Assembly (NCBI RefSeq): GCF_000375585.1
Contig: NZ_AQWP01000017.1
Location: forward strand, 34,272 to 98,271
Origin: Sinorhizobium meliloti 4H41
Lineage (GTDB): Bacteria > Pseudomonadota > Alphaproteobacteria > Rhizobiales > Rhizobiaceae
DNA: 64,000 bases
Direction of reading: 5' to 3'
Both the position numbers and the translations under genes were made by a program. Position 1 is the stretch's first letter. Each line of letters begins with the position of its first letter. Shown here in pieces: positions 55,582-62,734 of this stretch. The notes below the pieces were generated by a model. It was not told the origin of the DNA. It did no database searches and saw only the letters and a program-made list of their open reading frames with translations.

Positions 55582-55900
55582 CTTCGTTAATTTTTGGTTG
55601 CCAAGATGTAGGCGAGCCATGGTTAACAAACAGTTAACCGGGCCTCCTTCTTTGCCTGATCTTCGGTCCGTTTCGCCCCTGCACGACGTGAAGATTTCCC
55701 TCACGCGCGAGACCGTCTGTCCAAGATGAGACTCGACGGAACCGGCGACCAGTTCTAGGCAGCATGGTGACGAGGGGAGCTTGCACAGGGCTGACGAAGG
55801 CGGGATGCCCATGCGGGAAGAATTGACCGCTGCCGCCGAAATCGGGGGAGAGAAACCCTGTGAACCTCTCCCCCCGCACTTCTCAGGGCTTGCCTCCAGG
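55582..55900. other. Gap between minC and the DUF1127 gene
   Basis: No gene is supported. GGGGGAGAG (55844-55852) and CTCTCCCCC (55866-55874) form a 9-bp stem that may terminate the minus-strand DUF1127 gene, though the T-run is poor. The rest is the minC leader. Confidence 0.45.
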
Positions 55901-56152
55901 TCAATCCGGACGCCTTGCCCCGGCCTGGATGAAGGCGTCTGTGTCCCAGATGGGAAATTCCTCCTCCGCCTCCGGAAGGCCGATATCGCGGCGCATCCGA
56001 TTCGACAGGTGAGAGATCTGGTTTTGTGCCTGACGGCGCCTCCATGCGGCCGACATCAGTGCTCGTGCGGTCTTCCAGACGCCGAATTTGCGGTAAAGCT
56101 CATCGGCCGCCGCCGCGAGGGGTTCGACAACTATTGCTTGTGGTTCACGCAT
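55901..56152 (-). CDS. DUF1127 small protein
   Basis: An 83-residue protein with a C-terminal DUF1127 motif (QNQISHLSNRMRRDIGLPEA), preceded by a helical region (FGVWKTARALMSAAWRRR). DUF1127 proteins are short, basic, arginine-rich in part, and some alphaproteobacterial members act in phosphate, stress or RNA regulation. This is a longer member with an acidic N-terminal extension. There is no operon partner, and no GGAAC promoter was found. Confidence 0.8.
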   Translation of the reverse strand: MREPQAIVVEPLAAAADELYRKFGVWKTARALMSAAWRRRQAQNQISHLSNRMRRDIGLPEAEEEFPIWDTDAFIQAGARRPD

Positions 56153-56311
56153 GACTGTCCGTCCCGGCGCGATGATGCGGCCAGGTCCTTTCGAGGATCA
56201 AAAGACGTGCGGATGCGGAACGCAACAATGCGAACAATTGTCCCGTCAGCCGGTCACGTCAGTTAAAAGGGAAGCGCCAAATGGCGGAGATGCGGGCTTG
56301 TGAGCCTCAGA

Positions 56312-56401
56312 TCAGTAGCGGCTGAAGCCAGATGCGCGTCGCATCGAAGGCACGATAGCCGTTCCGCCACAGAGGCGCACAAACACGAGATTGGAATTCA
56401 T
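56312..56401 (-). CDS. Possible 29-residue protein with a strong ribosome binding site
   Basis: A short frame beginning with ATG at 56401 directly after AGAGGAGGCGTAAG, an excellent Shine-Dalgarno sequence at correct spacing. The peptide starts MNSNLVFVRLCGGTAIV and ends RRASGFSRY; it has a hydrophobic start and basic end and could be a membrane-associated microprotein. I do not recognise it. The ribosome site is much better than chance, but no conservation can be checked here. Confidence 0.4.
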   Translation of the reverse strand: MNSNLVFVRLCGGTAIVPSMRRASGFSRY

Positions 56402-56699
56402 CTTACGCCTCCTCTGATTTGAATTGCGGATGAGGTGATCCTCGCACGAGACCGGCCGATCGGCAAGTACTCAATTTCGAATTGCAATCGGTGCTTCATC
56501 CCTGTTGCGGGAATACAACAGTCTTCCCATGAGAAGGCGCATCCGTGCGGCAGGGCACGTCGTTCAACTGCATCTATTATTGCTTGGCGAGACTCATGTT
56601 ACCCTAACGGCGCATCTCCGGTTGAACGCAGGGCGGCCGCTTCTCTACTCGCCGTCGTGCAGTCAATCGAAGATGATCGTCAGCAGCGGAGAAAACATC

Positions 56700-56879
56700 A
56701 TGAACCGCAACGTTATCATTGGCATTATCGTGCTCGCGATTATCATTCTCGCGGTCATATTCTTCATGCCCGGGACGGCTGAAACGCCCCCCGCGACTGA
56801 AACGACTCCCCCCGCGACGACGGAGCCCGCGCCCACAGAACCGGCACCGGCACCGACGACACCTGCACCCTCTCAATAA
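56700..56879 (+). CDS. Small membrane-anchored proline/threonine-rich protein
   Basis: A 59-residue protein: one membrane segment (NVIIGIIVLAIIILAVIFFM, residues 4-23) followed by a proline-, threonine- and alanine-rich tail (TEPAPTEPAPAPTTPAPS). CGGAG lies eight bases before the ATG at 56700. The tail probably projects into the periplasm or spans the wall. A strong bidirectional terminator begins seven bases after its stop. Similar short proteins occur in rhizobia, but function is unknown. Confidence 0.7.
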   Translation: MNRNVIIGIIVLAIIILAVIFFMPGTAETPPATETTPPATTEPAPTEPAPAPTTPAPSQ

Positions 56880-56885
56880 AGCCGG

Positions 56886-56925
56886 CCGATCGCACGCCCC
56901 GTTCAGGGACGGGGCGTGCGATCGG
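56886..56925. terminator. Bidirectional rho-independent terminator
   Basis: Positions 56886-56901 and 56910-56925 pair as a perfect 16-bp stem with an eight-base loop. ATTCTTACT follows on the plus strand. It separates the convergent small-protein gene and nadE and can stop transcription from both. Confidence 0.9.
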
Positions 56926-56929
56926 ATTC

Positions 56930-57934
56930 TTACTCGATCTCCTCGACCGGCTGCACCAGCTGCGGCCCGAGATGCAGGTAGCGCGTGGCCTTGCGCTTGG
57001 CGGCAATATCCGCCCAGACGCGCTCAACCTGAGCCGCGCCCAGATTTGCCGCGCGTCCGACCTCGTCGGCGCTGAGCCCGTTGTTGAGGCCGAAGAGGCA
57101 CAGATCCATTCGGTCATAAGGCAGCGAGAAATAGAACTCCTCCTGCGTCTGCTCGAGCGAATAGGTGTCGGTGGTCGGCGGCCGGCGCCGGATTTCCTCG
57201 GGAACGCCGAGATAACCGGCAAGCGCATAGACCTGCGACTTGTAAAGATGGGCGATCGGCTTGACGTCCGCCGCGCCATCGCCGTTCTTGACGAAGAAGC
57301 CCTGATCGTATTCCAGCCTGTTCGGCGTACCGAGCACGGCAAAGTTCAGCCGGTCGGCATGGTAGTATTCGATCTGTTTGCGGGTGCGCTGCTTCATGTT
57401 CGTCGCGGCGACGATGCCGAGATAGACGGAAGGCGGCATGCGCAGCTTCGTCTGCTTCCCCTCGGGGTTCTGCACCACGAGCGAGGAAATGTTGTAGCCG
57501 TCGCCTTCGAGCGCATTGGCGATGACGATCTTCGACGCCCAGCCCGGCCCGTAATCCGGGACGAGTTCGCGAATGAAGGCGTCACGCCGCTGATAGCAGC
57601 CCATGGCGTCGAGCGTCGGTCCGATGTCCTCGACCACCGCCTCGACACCGAACGTCTCGGCGACCAGCCGGCCGAGGTGCAGGCTTTCCGGATCGGAATC
57701 GTTTTCCGGCATGAAGAGACAGAAGACGTTCTTCGCACCGACGGCGCGCACGGCCAGCGCGACCGAGACGCTCGAATCGATGCCGCCGGAAAGGCCGAGG
57801 ACGAGGCCGCGTTTGCGCAGGCTGCGCAACTGGGCCCGCAATCCGGCAACTATACGTTCGGCTTCCGCAGCTTCGTCGATTTTCAGCGTGTCGGCCGAGA
57901 AGACGAGCCTGTTCTGGTCCGGTCGGATATTCAT
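56930..57934 (-). CDS. nadE: NH3-dependent NAD+ synthetase, stand-alone type
   Basis: A 334-residue enzyme with the PP-loop motif GLSGGIDSSVSVALAV near residue 48, and FFVKNGDGAADVKPIAHLYK in the NAD synthetase core. It lacks the N-terminal glutaminase domain, so it uses ammonia. The expected reaction is deamido-NAD + ATP + NH3 to NAD. It overlaps the ligase gene by four bases, so it is the last gene of the asnO/ACP/ligase cluster, and it may instead amidate another acyl-adenylate there. That alternative is inference. Confidence 0.9.
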   Translation of the reverse strand: MNIRPDQNRLVFSADTLKIDEAAEAERIVAGLRAQLRSLRKRGLVLGLSGGIDSSVSVALAVRAVGAKNVFCLFMPENDSDPESLHLGRLVAETFGVEAVVEDIGPTLDAMGCYQRRDAFIRELVPDYGPGWASKIVIANALEGDGYNISSLVVQNPEGKQTKLRMPPSVYLGIVAATNMKQRTRKQIEYYHADRLNFAVLGTPNRLEYDQGFFVKNGDGAADVKPIAHLYKSQVYALAGYLGVPEEIRRRPPTTDTYSLEQTQEEFYFSLPYDRMDLCLFGLNNGLSADEVGRAANLGAAQVERVWADIAAKRKATRYLHLGPQLVQPVEEIE

Positions 57935-59478
57935 TCTGCGGGCTCCAATGTTTCGGCCGCAAGGCGGCGACTCACTTTTCCTGTATCCGTCTTCGGCAAT
58001 TCGGTGCGGAATTCGACGATCTTCGGCACCATGAAATCCTCGAGATGGCGGCTGCAATGACGGATGATGTCCTTCTCCGTCAGCGTCGGGTCCGACAACA
58101 CGACGAGAGCGCCGATCGCGGCCCCAAGCACCGGATCGGGAACACCGATGACCACGGCCTCGGCAATTCCGGGATGCGCATGCAGCACGGTCTCGACCTC
58201 CTTGGGCGCCACCTTTTCGCCGCGCGTCTTGATGATGTCGTCCTTGCGGCCGACGAAATAGAGGAAACCCTCCTCGTCGGTACGGAACAGGTCACCGGTG
58301 TGAAGCACCTTTTCCCATGGATTAGGGCCGGGGCGGAGCATGCGCTCGGTCGCGGCGTCATTGCGCCAGTAGCCCTGCATCACATGCGGGCCGCGGATGA
58401 CCAGTTCGCCAGGTACACCGGGCGGTACCCGGTTTCCCTCGTCATCGACCACGAAGGCTTCGGTGTTCGGTATCGCGATCCCGACGGAACCCGGCCGCCG
58501 GTCGAGCTCTTCCGGCGGCAGATAGGTGCAGCGTTTGCATTCCGTCAGTCCGTACATGGAATAGAGCCGGGCGCCCGGGAAAAGCTCCCTCAGGCGGGCA
58601 ATATGCGCCGGCGGCAGTGCTGCCGCGGTATTGGAGAGAAAACGAAGGCTCGGGAGAAAGCCGGGTTCGAGGTCACGCATCTGCAAGATCATTGCCGCCA
58701 TGGTCGGCACCAGCGGGAAGCCGGTAACCCCTTCGGTCCGGATACGGTCGAAGATCGCCTGCGGGAAGGCGAATGACTTTTCGAGTACGAGCGTCGCGCC
58801 GAGCCGGATCGCCATCAGCAGCTGATAGAGCCCGTAGTCGAAGGCGAGCGGCAGCACGTTCAGGATGATGTCGTCAGGCGTGTTCTGGAGATAGGAGGTG
58901 ATCGACTCCGAAGCCGCATCGATATTGCGATGCGTCATCATCACGCCCTTGGGACGGCCCGTCGACCCCGAGGTATAGATCAGCATGCCGAGGTCGACGT
59001 CGATGCCGCCGTGGCGGACGGGTGCGGGCGCAACCGTGAGGCACTCCTCAAAGGAAGCGGCACCGTCCGGGATGCGCCCCCCCGGACCCGCGGTCGAAGC
59101 GACGAATGGCGCATGGCCCCGAGCAAGCGCCAGCGCCTCGGCAACGACCGGCATCAGCTTGGCCTGCGTCAGGATAGCCGCCGCCTCGCAATCGGCGACG
59201 ATATAGGCAAGCTTGTCCGCCTTGGTCGAAGCATTGATCGGGCTGAAGGTCGCACCGGTCTTGAGGATCGCGAAGATCGCGACGGCCGCCTCCCAGCAAT
59301 TGTCCATGAACACGAGAACCCGGTCGTTCCGCTTCACGCCGCTTTCGGCAAGAGCGGCGGCGAGGCGGCTCGAAAGATCGTCGAGTTCGGCATAGCCTAG
59401 CCGCCGGCGATCGGTGACCAGCGCCGTCTTTGCCCCGTTTGCCGCGGCGTTCCTGATGAGGAATTGCTCGAACCGCAT
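57931..59478 (-). CDS. Acyl-adenylate-forming ligase (class I AMP-binding)
   Basis: A 515-residue ANL-superfamily enzyme. IYTSGSTGRPKGVMMTHRN is the P-loop-like A3 motif, LYSMYGLTECKRCTYL the A5 motif, HTGDLFRTDEEGFLYFVGRK the A7/A8 region, and KTDTGKVSR carries the A10 catalytic lysine. It should activate a carboxylic or amino acid as an adenylate and pass it to a thiol, most likely the phosphopantetheine of the adjacent carrier protein. Substrate unknown; it overlaps nadE and follows the carrier gene by 27 bases. Confidence 0.9.
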   Translation of the reverse strand: MRFEQFLIRNAAANGAKTALVTDRRRLGYAELDDLSSRLAAALAESGVKRNDRVLVFMDNCWEAAVAIFAILKTGATFSPINASTKADKLAYIVADCEAAAILTQAKLMPVVAEALALARGHAPFVASTAGPGGRIPDGAASFEECLTVAPAPVRHGGIDVDLGMLIYTSGSTGRPKGVMMTHRNIDAASESITSYLQNTPDDIILNVLPLAFDYGLYQLLMAIRLGATLVLEKSFAFPQAIFDRIRTEGVTGFPLVPTMAAMILQMRDLEPGFLPSLRFLSNTAAALPPAHIARLRELFPGARLYSMYGLTECKRCTYLPPEELDRRPGSVGIAIPNTEAFVVDDEGNRVPPGVPGELVIRGPHVMQGYWRNDAATERMLRPGPNPWEKVLHTGDLFRTDEEGFLYFVGRKDDIIKTRGEKVAPKEVETVLHAHPGIAEAVVIGVPDPVLGAAIGALVVLSDPTLTEKDIIRHCSRHLEDFMVPKIVEFRTELPKTDTGKVSRRLAAETLEPAE

Positions 59479-59505
59479 GATGGTGATGCCCCCGCCCTTC
59501 GCCGC

Positions 59506-59772
59506 TTACGCCGAGACCGGCACGGCGGCTTTCGCTTCGATGAACGCCGAAATCCGCGCGAGCGAGTCGAGATTTTGCGGGACGATGTCGGCATCGGCCA
59601 TCACGATCCCGAAATCGTCTTCGATGAAGGCCACCAGTTCCAGAACGCCGGTCGAATCGATGATGTCGTTCTCGATCAGCGAAGCGTCGTCGGCGAGTTC
59701 GTATGCGCTGTCGCCGAAGAGAAAGTTCTCGATGACGAATGCCTTGACCTTGTCCTTAATCGCTTGGGTCAT
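59506..59772 (-). CDS. Acyl/peptidyl carrier protein
   Basis: An 88-residue carrier protein with helix-one VKAFVIENFLFG, the attachment motif NDIIDSTGVLELV (serine in D-S-T for 4'-phosphopantetheine), and VPQNLDSLARISAFIEA. The motif DSTG instead of DSL(D) is seen in carrier proteins of specialised pathways more than in fatty acid synthesis. It sits between asnO (26 bases away) and the ligase gene, and is the probable thiol acceptor for the ligase. Confidence 0.92.
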   Translation of the reverse strand: MTQAIKDKVKAFVIENFLFGDSAYELADDASLIENDIIDSTGVLELVAFIEDDFGIVMADADIVPQNLDSLARISAFIEAKAAVPVSA

Positions 59773-59798
59773 TCCACTTTCCTTTTCTCCAAGGGTTT

Positions 59799-61736
59799 TT
59801 ACGCGGCCTCAGCCTTGCGAAGGCTGGTGCCGGTGAATGTCTGCAGCCAGAGTTGCGTCGAGAGGACGCCGACGAAGGCCGCGTTGTCGCGGAAACCGGA
59901 GGCCGGGCGCGACTGGCATTTCTCGTAGAGTTTCGTTACCGCTTTGGCGTTGAAGAGCCCACCGGCGGCGACCGCGTCCTCGCTCATGGCCGACCGCACG
60001 TAATCGAGTTCGCCCGCGCCGCTGAAGGAGTGGCTGTCCGGAGCGCGATAGGGCTGCTTCGTCCGCCGGCCGATCGCCGGCGGCAGCAGATCTTTCGTCG
60101 CTTCGCGCAGGATATGCTTCTCGACGAGCCCTCTGAGCTTCATGTCCGGCGGCAGCTTTGCGGCGAATTCGACGAGGCGGTGGTCGAGGAACGGGAAACG
60201 GCCCTCGATCCCATGCGCCATCGCCATGCGGTCGCCCTGGCTCGAGAGAATATATCCGGGCAGCAGGAAGCGGCTTTCGAGATATTGGGCCTGATGCAGC
60301 GGATGCCAGCGGCCAAAGGCGGCGGGGAGCCGGCTGACCAATTCTTCCGCCGCATCATAACCCTTGAGTTCGGCGCGCAGGTCCGAGGAGAAGAACATCT
60401 TGGTTGCCGCCGTGCCTTTGAGGCGTGGCCGATGCGAAAAGAGCGGGTCGTCGAGGGCAACGTCGCCGGCGCCGAAAAAGGCGGCGAGGTACTCGGCCGA
60501 CTGCTGCTGCAAACCGGGCAGATAGGGGTAGAGCTTGCGGAAGAGGTGCGGCCTGAGGCGCGAGCCGGGCTGCCGGCCGCAGAAGCGGCGGACGCGCGCT
60601 TCCTTGAAGATGTCATAACCGGCGAACACCTCGTCGGCGCCCTCGCCCGTCAGCACCACTTTCAGACCCGCTTCCCGCACCAGGCCGGACAATTTGTAGA
60701 GCGGTGCGGGCGCAGTGCGGATAATCGGCTTCTCCGTAAAGCGGATGACATCGGGAAAGTCCCTGGCGATGTCACCGGCGCGGCATGCGACAGCCCTGTG
60801 CTCGGTTCCGAGTGCCGCTGCCATCTCCTCCTGGAATGCGCTTTCGTCATGCTCCGCGCTGTCGAAGGTGACGGAGAAGGTGCGCAAGCCTTGGGACGTC
60901 ATCCCCGCCGCCAACGCCGAGATTATGGACGAATCGAGGCCGCCGGAAAGATAGGCGCCGACGGGCACATCGGCCCGCATGCGGATCCGCGTCGCGTCCG
61001 TCAGGAGCGCGCGCAGTTCGTCCGCAGCGCGGCTTTCCTCCGCGTGGGCAGAGCGCTCGTCGCGGTCCGGATAATCGAGCTGCCAATAGGGCCGTGTCGT
61101 GATGCCGTTCTGATCGGCGATCATCAGATGCCCGGGCTCGAGCTCGTGGATGTCACGGAAGGGTGTGCGCGGCGCGATCGGCGCCCACAGGGTGAATATC
61201 TGGTCGAGCGCGATCGGGTCGATCTCTGCGGAGACCCCCGGAACTTCGAGGAGCGCCTTGACCTCGGATGCGAAATAGAGCGTGCCGCCTTTCAACGTGT
61301 GGAACAGTGGACGCACACCCATGCGGTCGCGCGCGAGCACCATCCGGCGTAGGCGTGCGTCCCAGATCGCAAAGGCGAAGTCGCCGTTGAGGAGGGAAAG
61401 ACAATCCGCGCCCATCTCTTCGTAAAGATGGAGGATCACCTCCGTATCGCTGGAGGTGCGGAAACGGCGGCCCCTGGCGCGCAGGTCGTCGCGCAACTCC
61501 ACATAGTTGAAGATTTCGCCGTTGAAGGCGATCGTCAGCTCGCCGCTCGGGTCGGACATCGGCTGCTGGCCGTCCCCGAGCCCCACGATCGACAGCCGAA
61601 CATGACCGAGGCCCGCACCCGGCACGGTGAAGAGCCCAAGCTCGTCCGGCCCGCGGTGGCCGATCGCGGCCGTCATCCTCTCGAGAAGGGGCTTACCGTC
61701 CCGTATTGAACCAAAATACCCGCCGAATCCGCACAT
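59799..61736 (-). CDS. asnO: Asparagine synthetase-like glutamine amidotransferase (AsnO/AsnB family)
   Basis: A 645-residue class II amidotransferase. Cys2 after the initiator Met (MCGFGGYFGS) is the glutaminase nucleophile, AFNGEIFNYVELRDDLRARG and SDTEVILHLYEEMGADCL complete that domain, and GAYLSGGLDSSIISALAAG is the ATP-pyrophosphatase loop of the synthetase domain. It transfers ammonia from glutamine to an acyl-adenylate, classically aspartate. An S. meliloti gene of this type, asnO, was linked to symbiosis (from memory). It is the first gene of the carrier/ligase/nadE cluster. Confidence 0.88.
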   Translation of the reverse strand: MCGFGGYFGSIRDGKPLLERMTAAIGHRGPDELGLFTVPGAGLGHVRLSIVGLGDGQQPMSDPSGELTIAFNGEIFNYVELRDDLRARGRRFRTSSDTEVILHLYEEMGADCLSLLNGDFAFAIWDARLRRMVLARDRMGVRPLFHTLKGGTLYFASEVKALLEVPGVSAEIDPIALDQIFTLWAPIAPRTPFRDIHELEPGHLMIADQNGITTRPYWQLDYPDRDERSAHAEESRAADELRALLTDATRIRMRADVPVGAYLSGGLDSSIISALAAGMTSQGLRTFSVTFDSAEHDESAFQEEMAAALGTEHRAVACRAGDIARDFPDVIRFTEKPIIRTAPAPLYKLSGLVREAGLKVVLTGEGADEVFAGYDIFKEARVRRFCGRQPGSRLRPHLFRKLYPYLPGLQQQSAEYLAAFFGAGDVALDDPLFSHRPRLKGTAATKMFFSSDLRAELKGYDAAEELVSRLPAAFGRWHPLHQAQYLESRFLLPGYILSSQGDRMAMAHGIEGRFPFLDHRLVEFAAKLPPDMKLRGLVEKHILREATKDLLPPAIGRRTKQPYRAPDSHSFSGAGELDYVRSAMSEDAVAAGGLFNAKAVTKLYEKCQSRPASGFRDNAAFVGVLSTQLWLQTFTGTSLRKAEAA

Positions 61737-62014
61737 GCCTATTCGCTCTCACGCCCGCAATGACACCCTAAATATAGACTGAATACCGGCGAGAATAGTT
61801 AATCAGCGGGGCTTTTTTCAATAATGGTAAATTGTCTTCTTGACCTCGATAATAATCACCGCATCCTCGCCCGCCTAATATTCACATTTACTTTGATACG
61901 TTTTTACGCATATTTTACTAAAATTGGACGCACCAACAAATCATGCAATCTGAACGGATGGATAACGGGACCGCGCGCCGCCCAGGTTCTTTCACATTGC
62001 AGGGGTCGAGGCGT
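61737..62014. other. AT-rich intergenic region upstream of asnO
   Basis: This stretch is clearly poorer in GC than the rest of the window (for example CCTAATATTCACATTTACTT at about 61872). It contains the asnO promoter region on the minus strand and the leader of a possible small gene on the plus strand. No -24/-12 sigma-54 site was found. Frames crossing it lack coding features. Confidence 0.5.
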
Positions 62015-62039
62015 GGAACCGCGTAGTTTCCATTTTGTT
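62015..62039 (+). promoter_or_regulatory. EcfG-type promoter of the 40-residue membrane protein
   Basis: GGAAC at 62015-62019, 18 bases, TT at 62038-62039 in the context TTGTTAAG. The ATG pair of the small gene lies about 50 bases downstream. Confidence 0.5.
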
Positions 62040-62090
62040 AAGAAAAAGCGTCCAATCTTAACGTTTGAGCTGCACATCTCGGAGCACATG

Positions 62091-62213
62091 ATGAGCTACG
62101 ATTGGACCGGCGAGCGGACACGTCGGATGAAGATGATGAGATATGCGATCGCCATTGCCCTCGCCCTTGGGCTTATCGCCGGCGCGGCATCCTGGACGCT
62201 GCAGACCATCTAG
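62091..62213 (+). CDS. Possible small membrane protein (40 aa)
   Basis: A 40-residue frame starting at the second of two adjacent ATGs, with GGAG six bases upstream. The N-terminal half is charged (MSYDWTGERTRRMKMM) and is followed by one membrane segment (RYAIAIALALGLIAGAASW). A GGAAC-type promoter lies 52 bases upstream. The combination of promoter, ribosome site and membrane helix supports a stress-induced microprotein, but no family is recognised. Confidence 0.5.
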   Translation: MSYDWTGERTRRMKMMRYAIAIALALGLIAGAASWTLQTI

Positions 62214-62398
62214 GCCTGTTGAGATTCATTTCGAGTTTATAACGGCTGCTGCGAGATGGATAATGGCGTTGAAGCTCTGGTCGGTTTGTCGGCACGCATG
62301 GCGATGCGCTTGAATTCCTTGAGTGCCGAGCGTGCGCGTCTCATAAGACGCGCGGCGCAGTAGGAGGCGTATCGGTGGACTGCAATCTCTCCTTTGCC

Positions 62399-62513
62399 TC
62401 GTCCCTGTGCTCGTCACAGGGATGAGAGCAGCGCCGCGTCTGCGGCGCGGAAGAGTTCTTTCAGCCCAAGGACTTGGTCTGGCTGGATTCCTGTGACAAG
62501 CACAGGAATGAGG
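62399..62513. repeat. Mosaic intergenic repeat, copy C (inverted)
   Basis: Inverted copy of the element at 23875 and 24204, with the same palindromes and the CCAAGGACTTGG core. Homology continues to the right through ACGCTGTACACGGGCGTGAC (about 62619) and GGGGCCGCACCCTCTCC to the edge of the IS element. The 62214-62734 stretch contains repeats and no supported gene. Confidence 0.8.
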
Positions 62514-62734
62514 GACCGGGGATGTACGGCTATCACAACTTCAGCTTGGGAATGTGCGAGGGATGGTCAACCTGTCCCGCAATGAAAGGTCACGTCCACA
62601 TTCCGGCATAGAATCGAAGCGGGACGCTGTACACGGGCGTGACCGGCGACTTTCCGCGCCGCCTCGCTATCTTCCCGGTTTATGAACCGCGCCGAGGGGC
62701 CGCACCCTCTCCGACCTCATCCCCCTGTGCTCGT

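Noticed and set aside
61737..61798. Sigma-54 promoter for asnO
   Set aside because: No TGGCAC-N5-TTGC element with correct GG/GC spacing was found; the nearest GG...GC pair has the wrong spacing.
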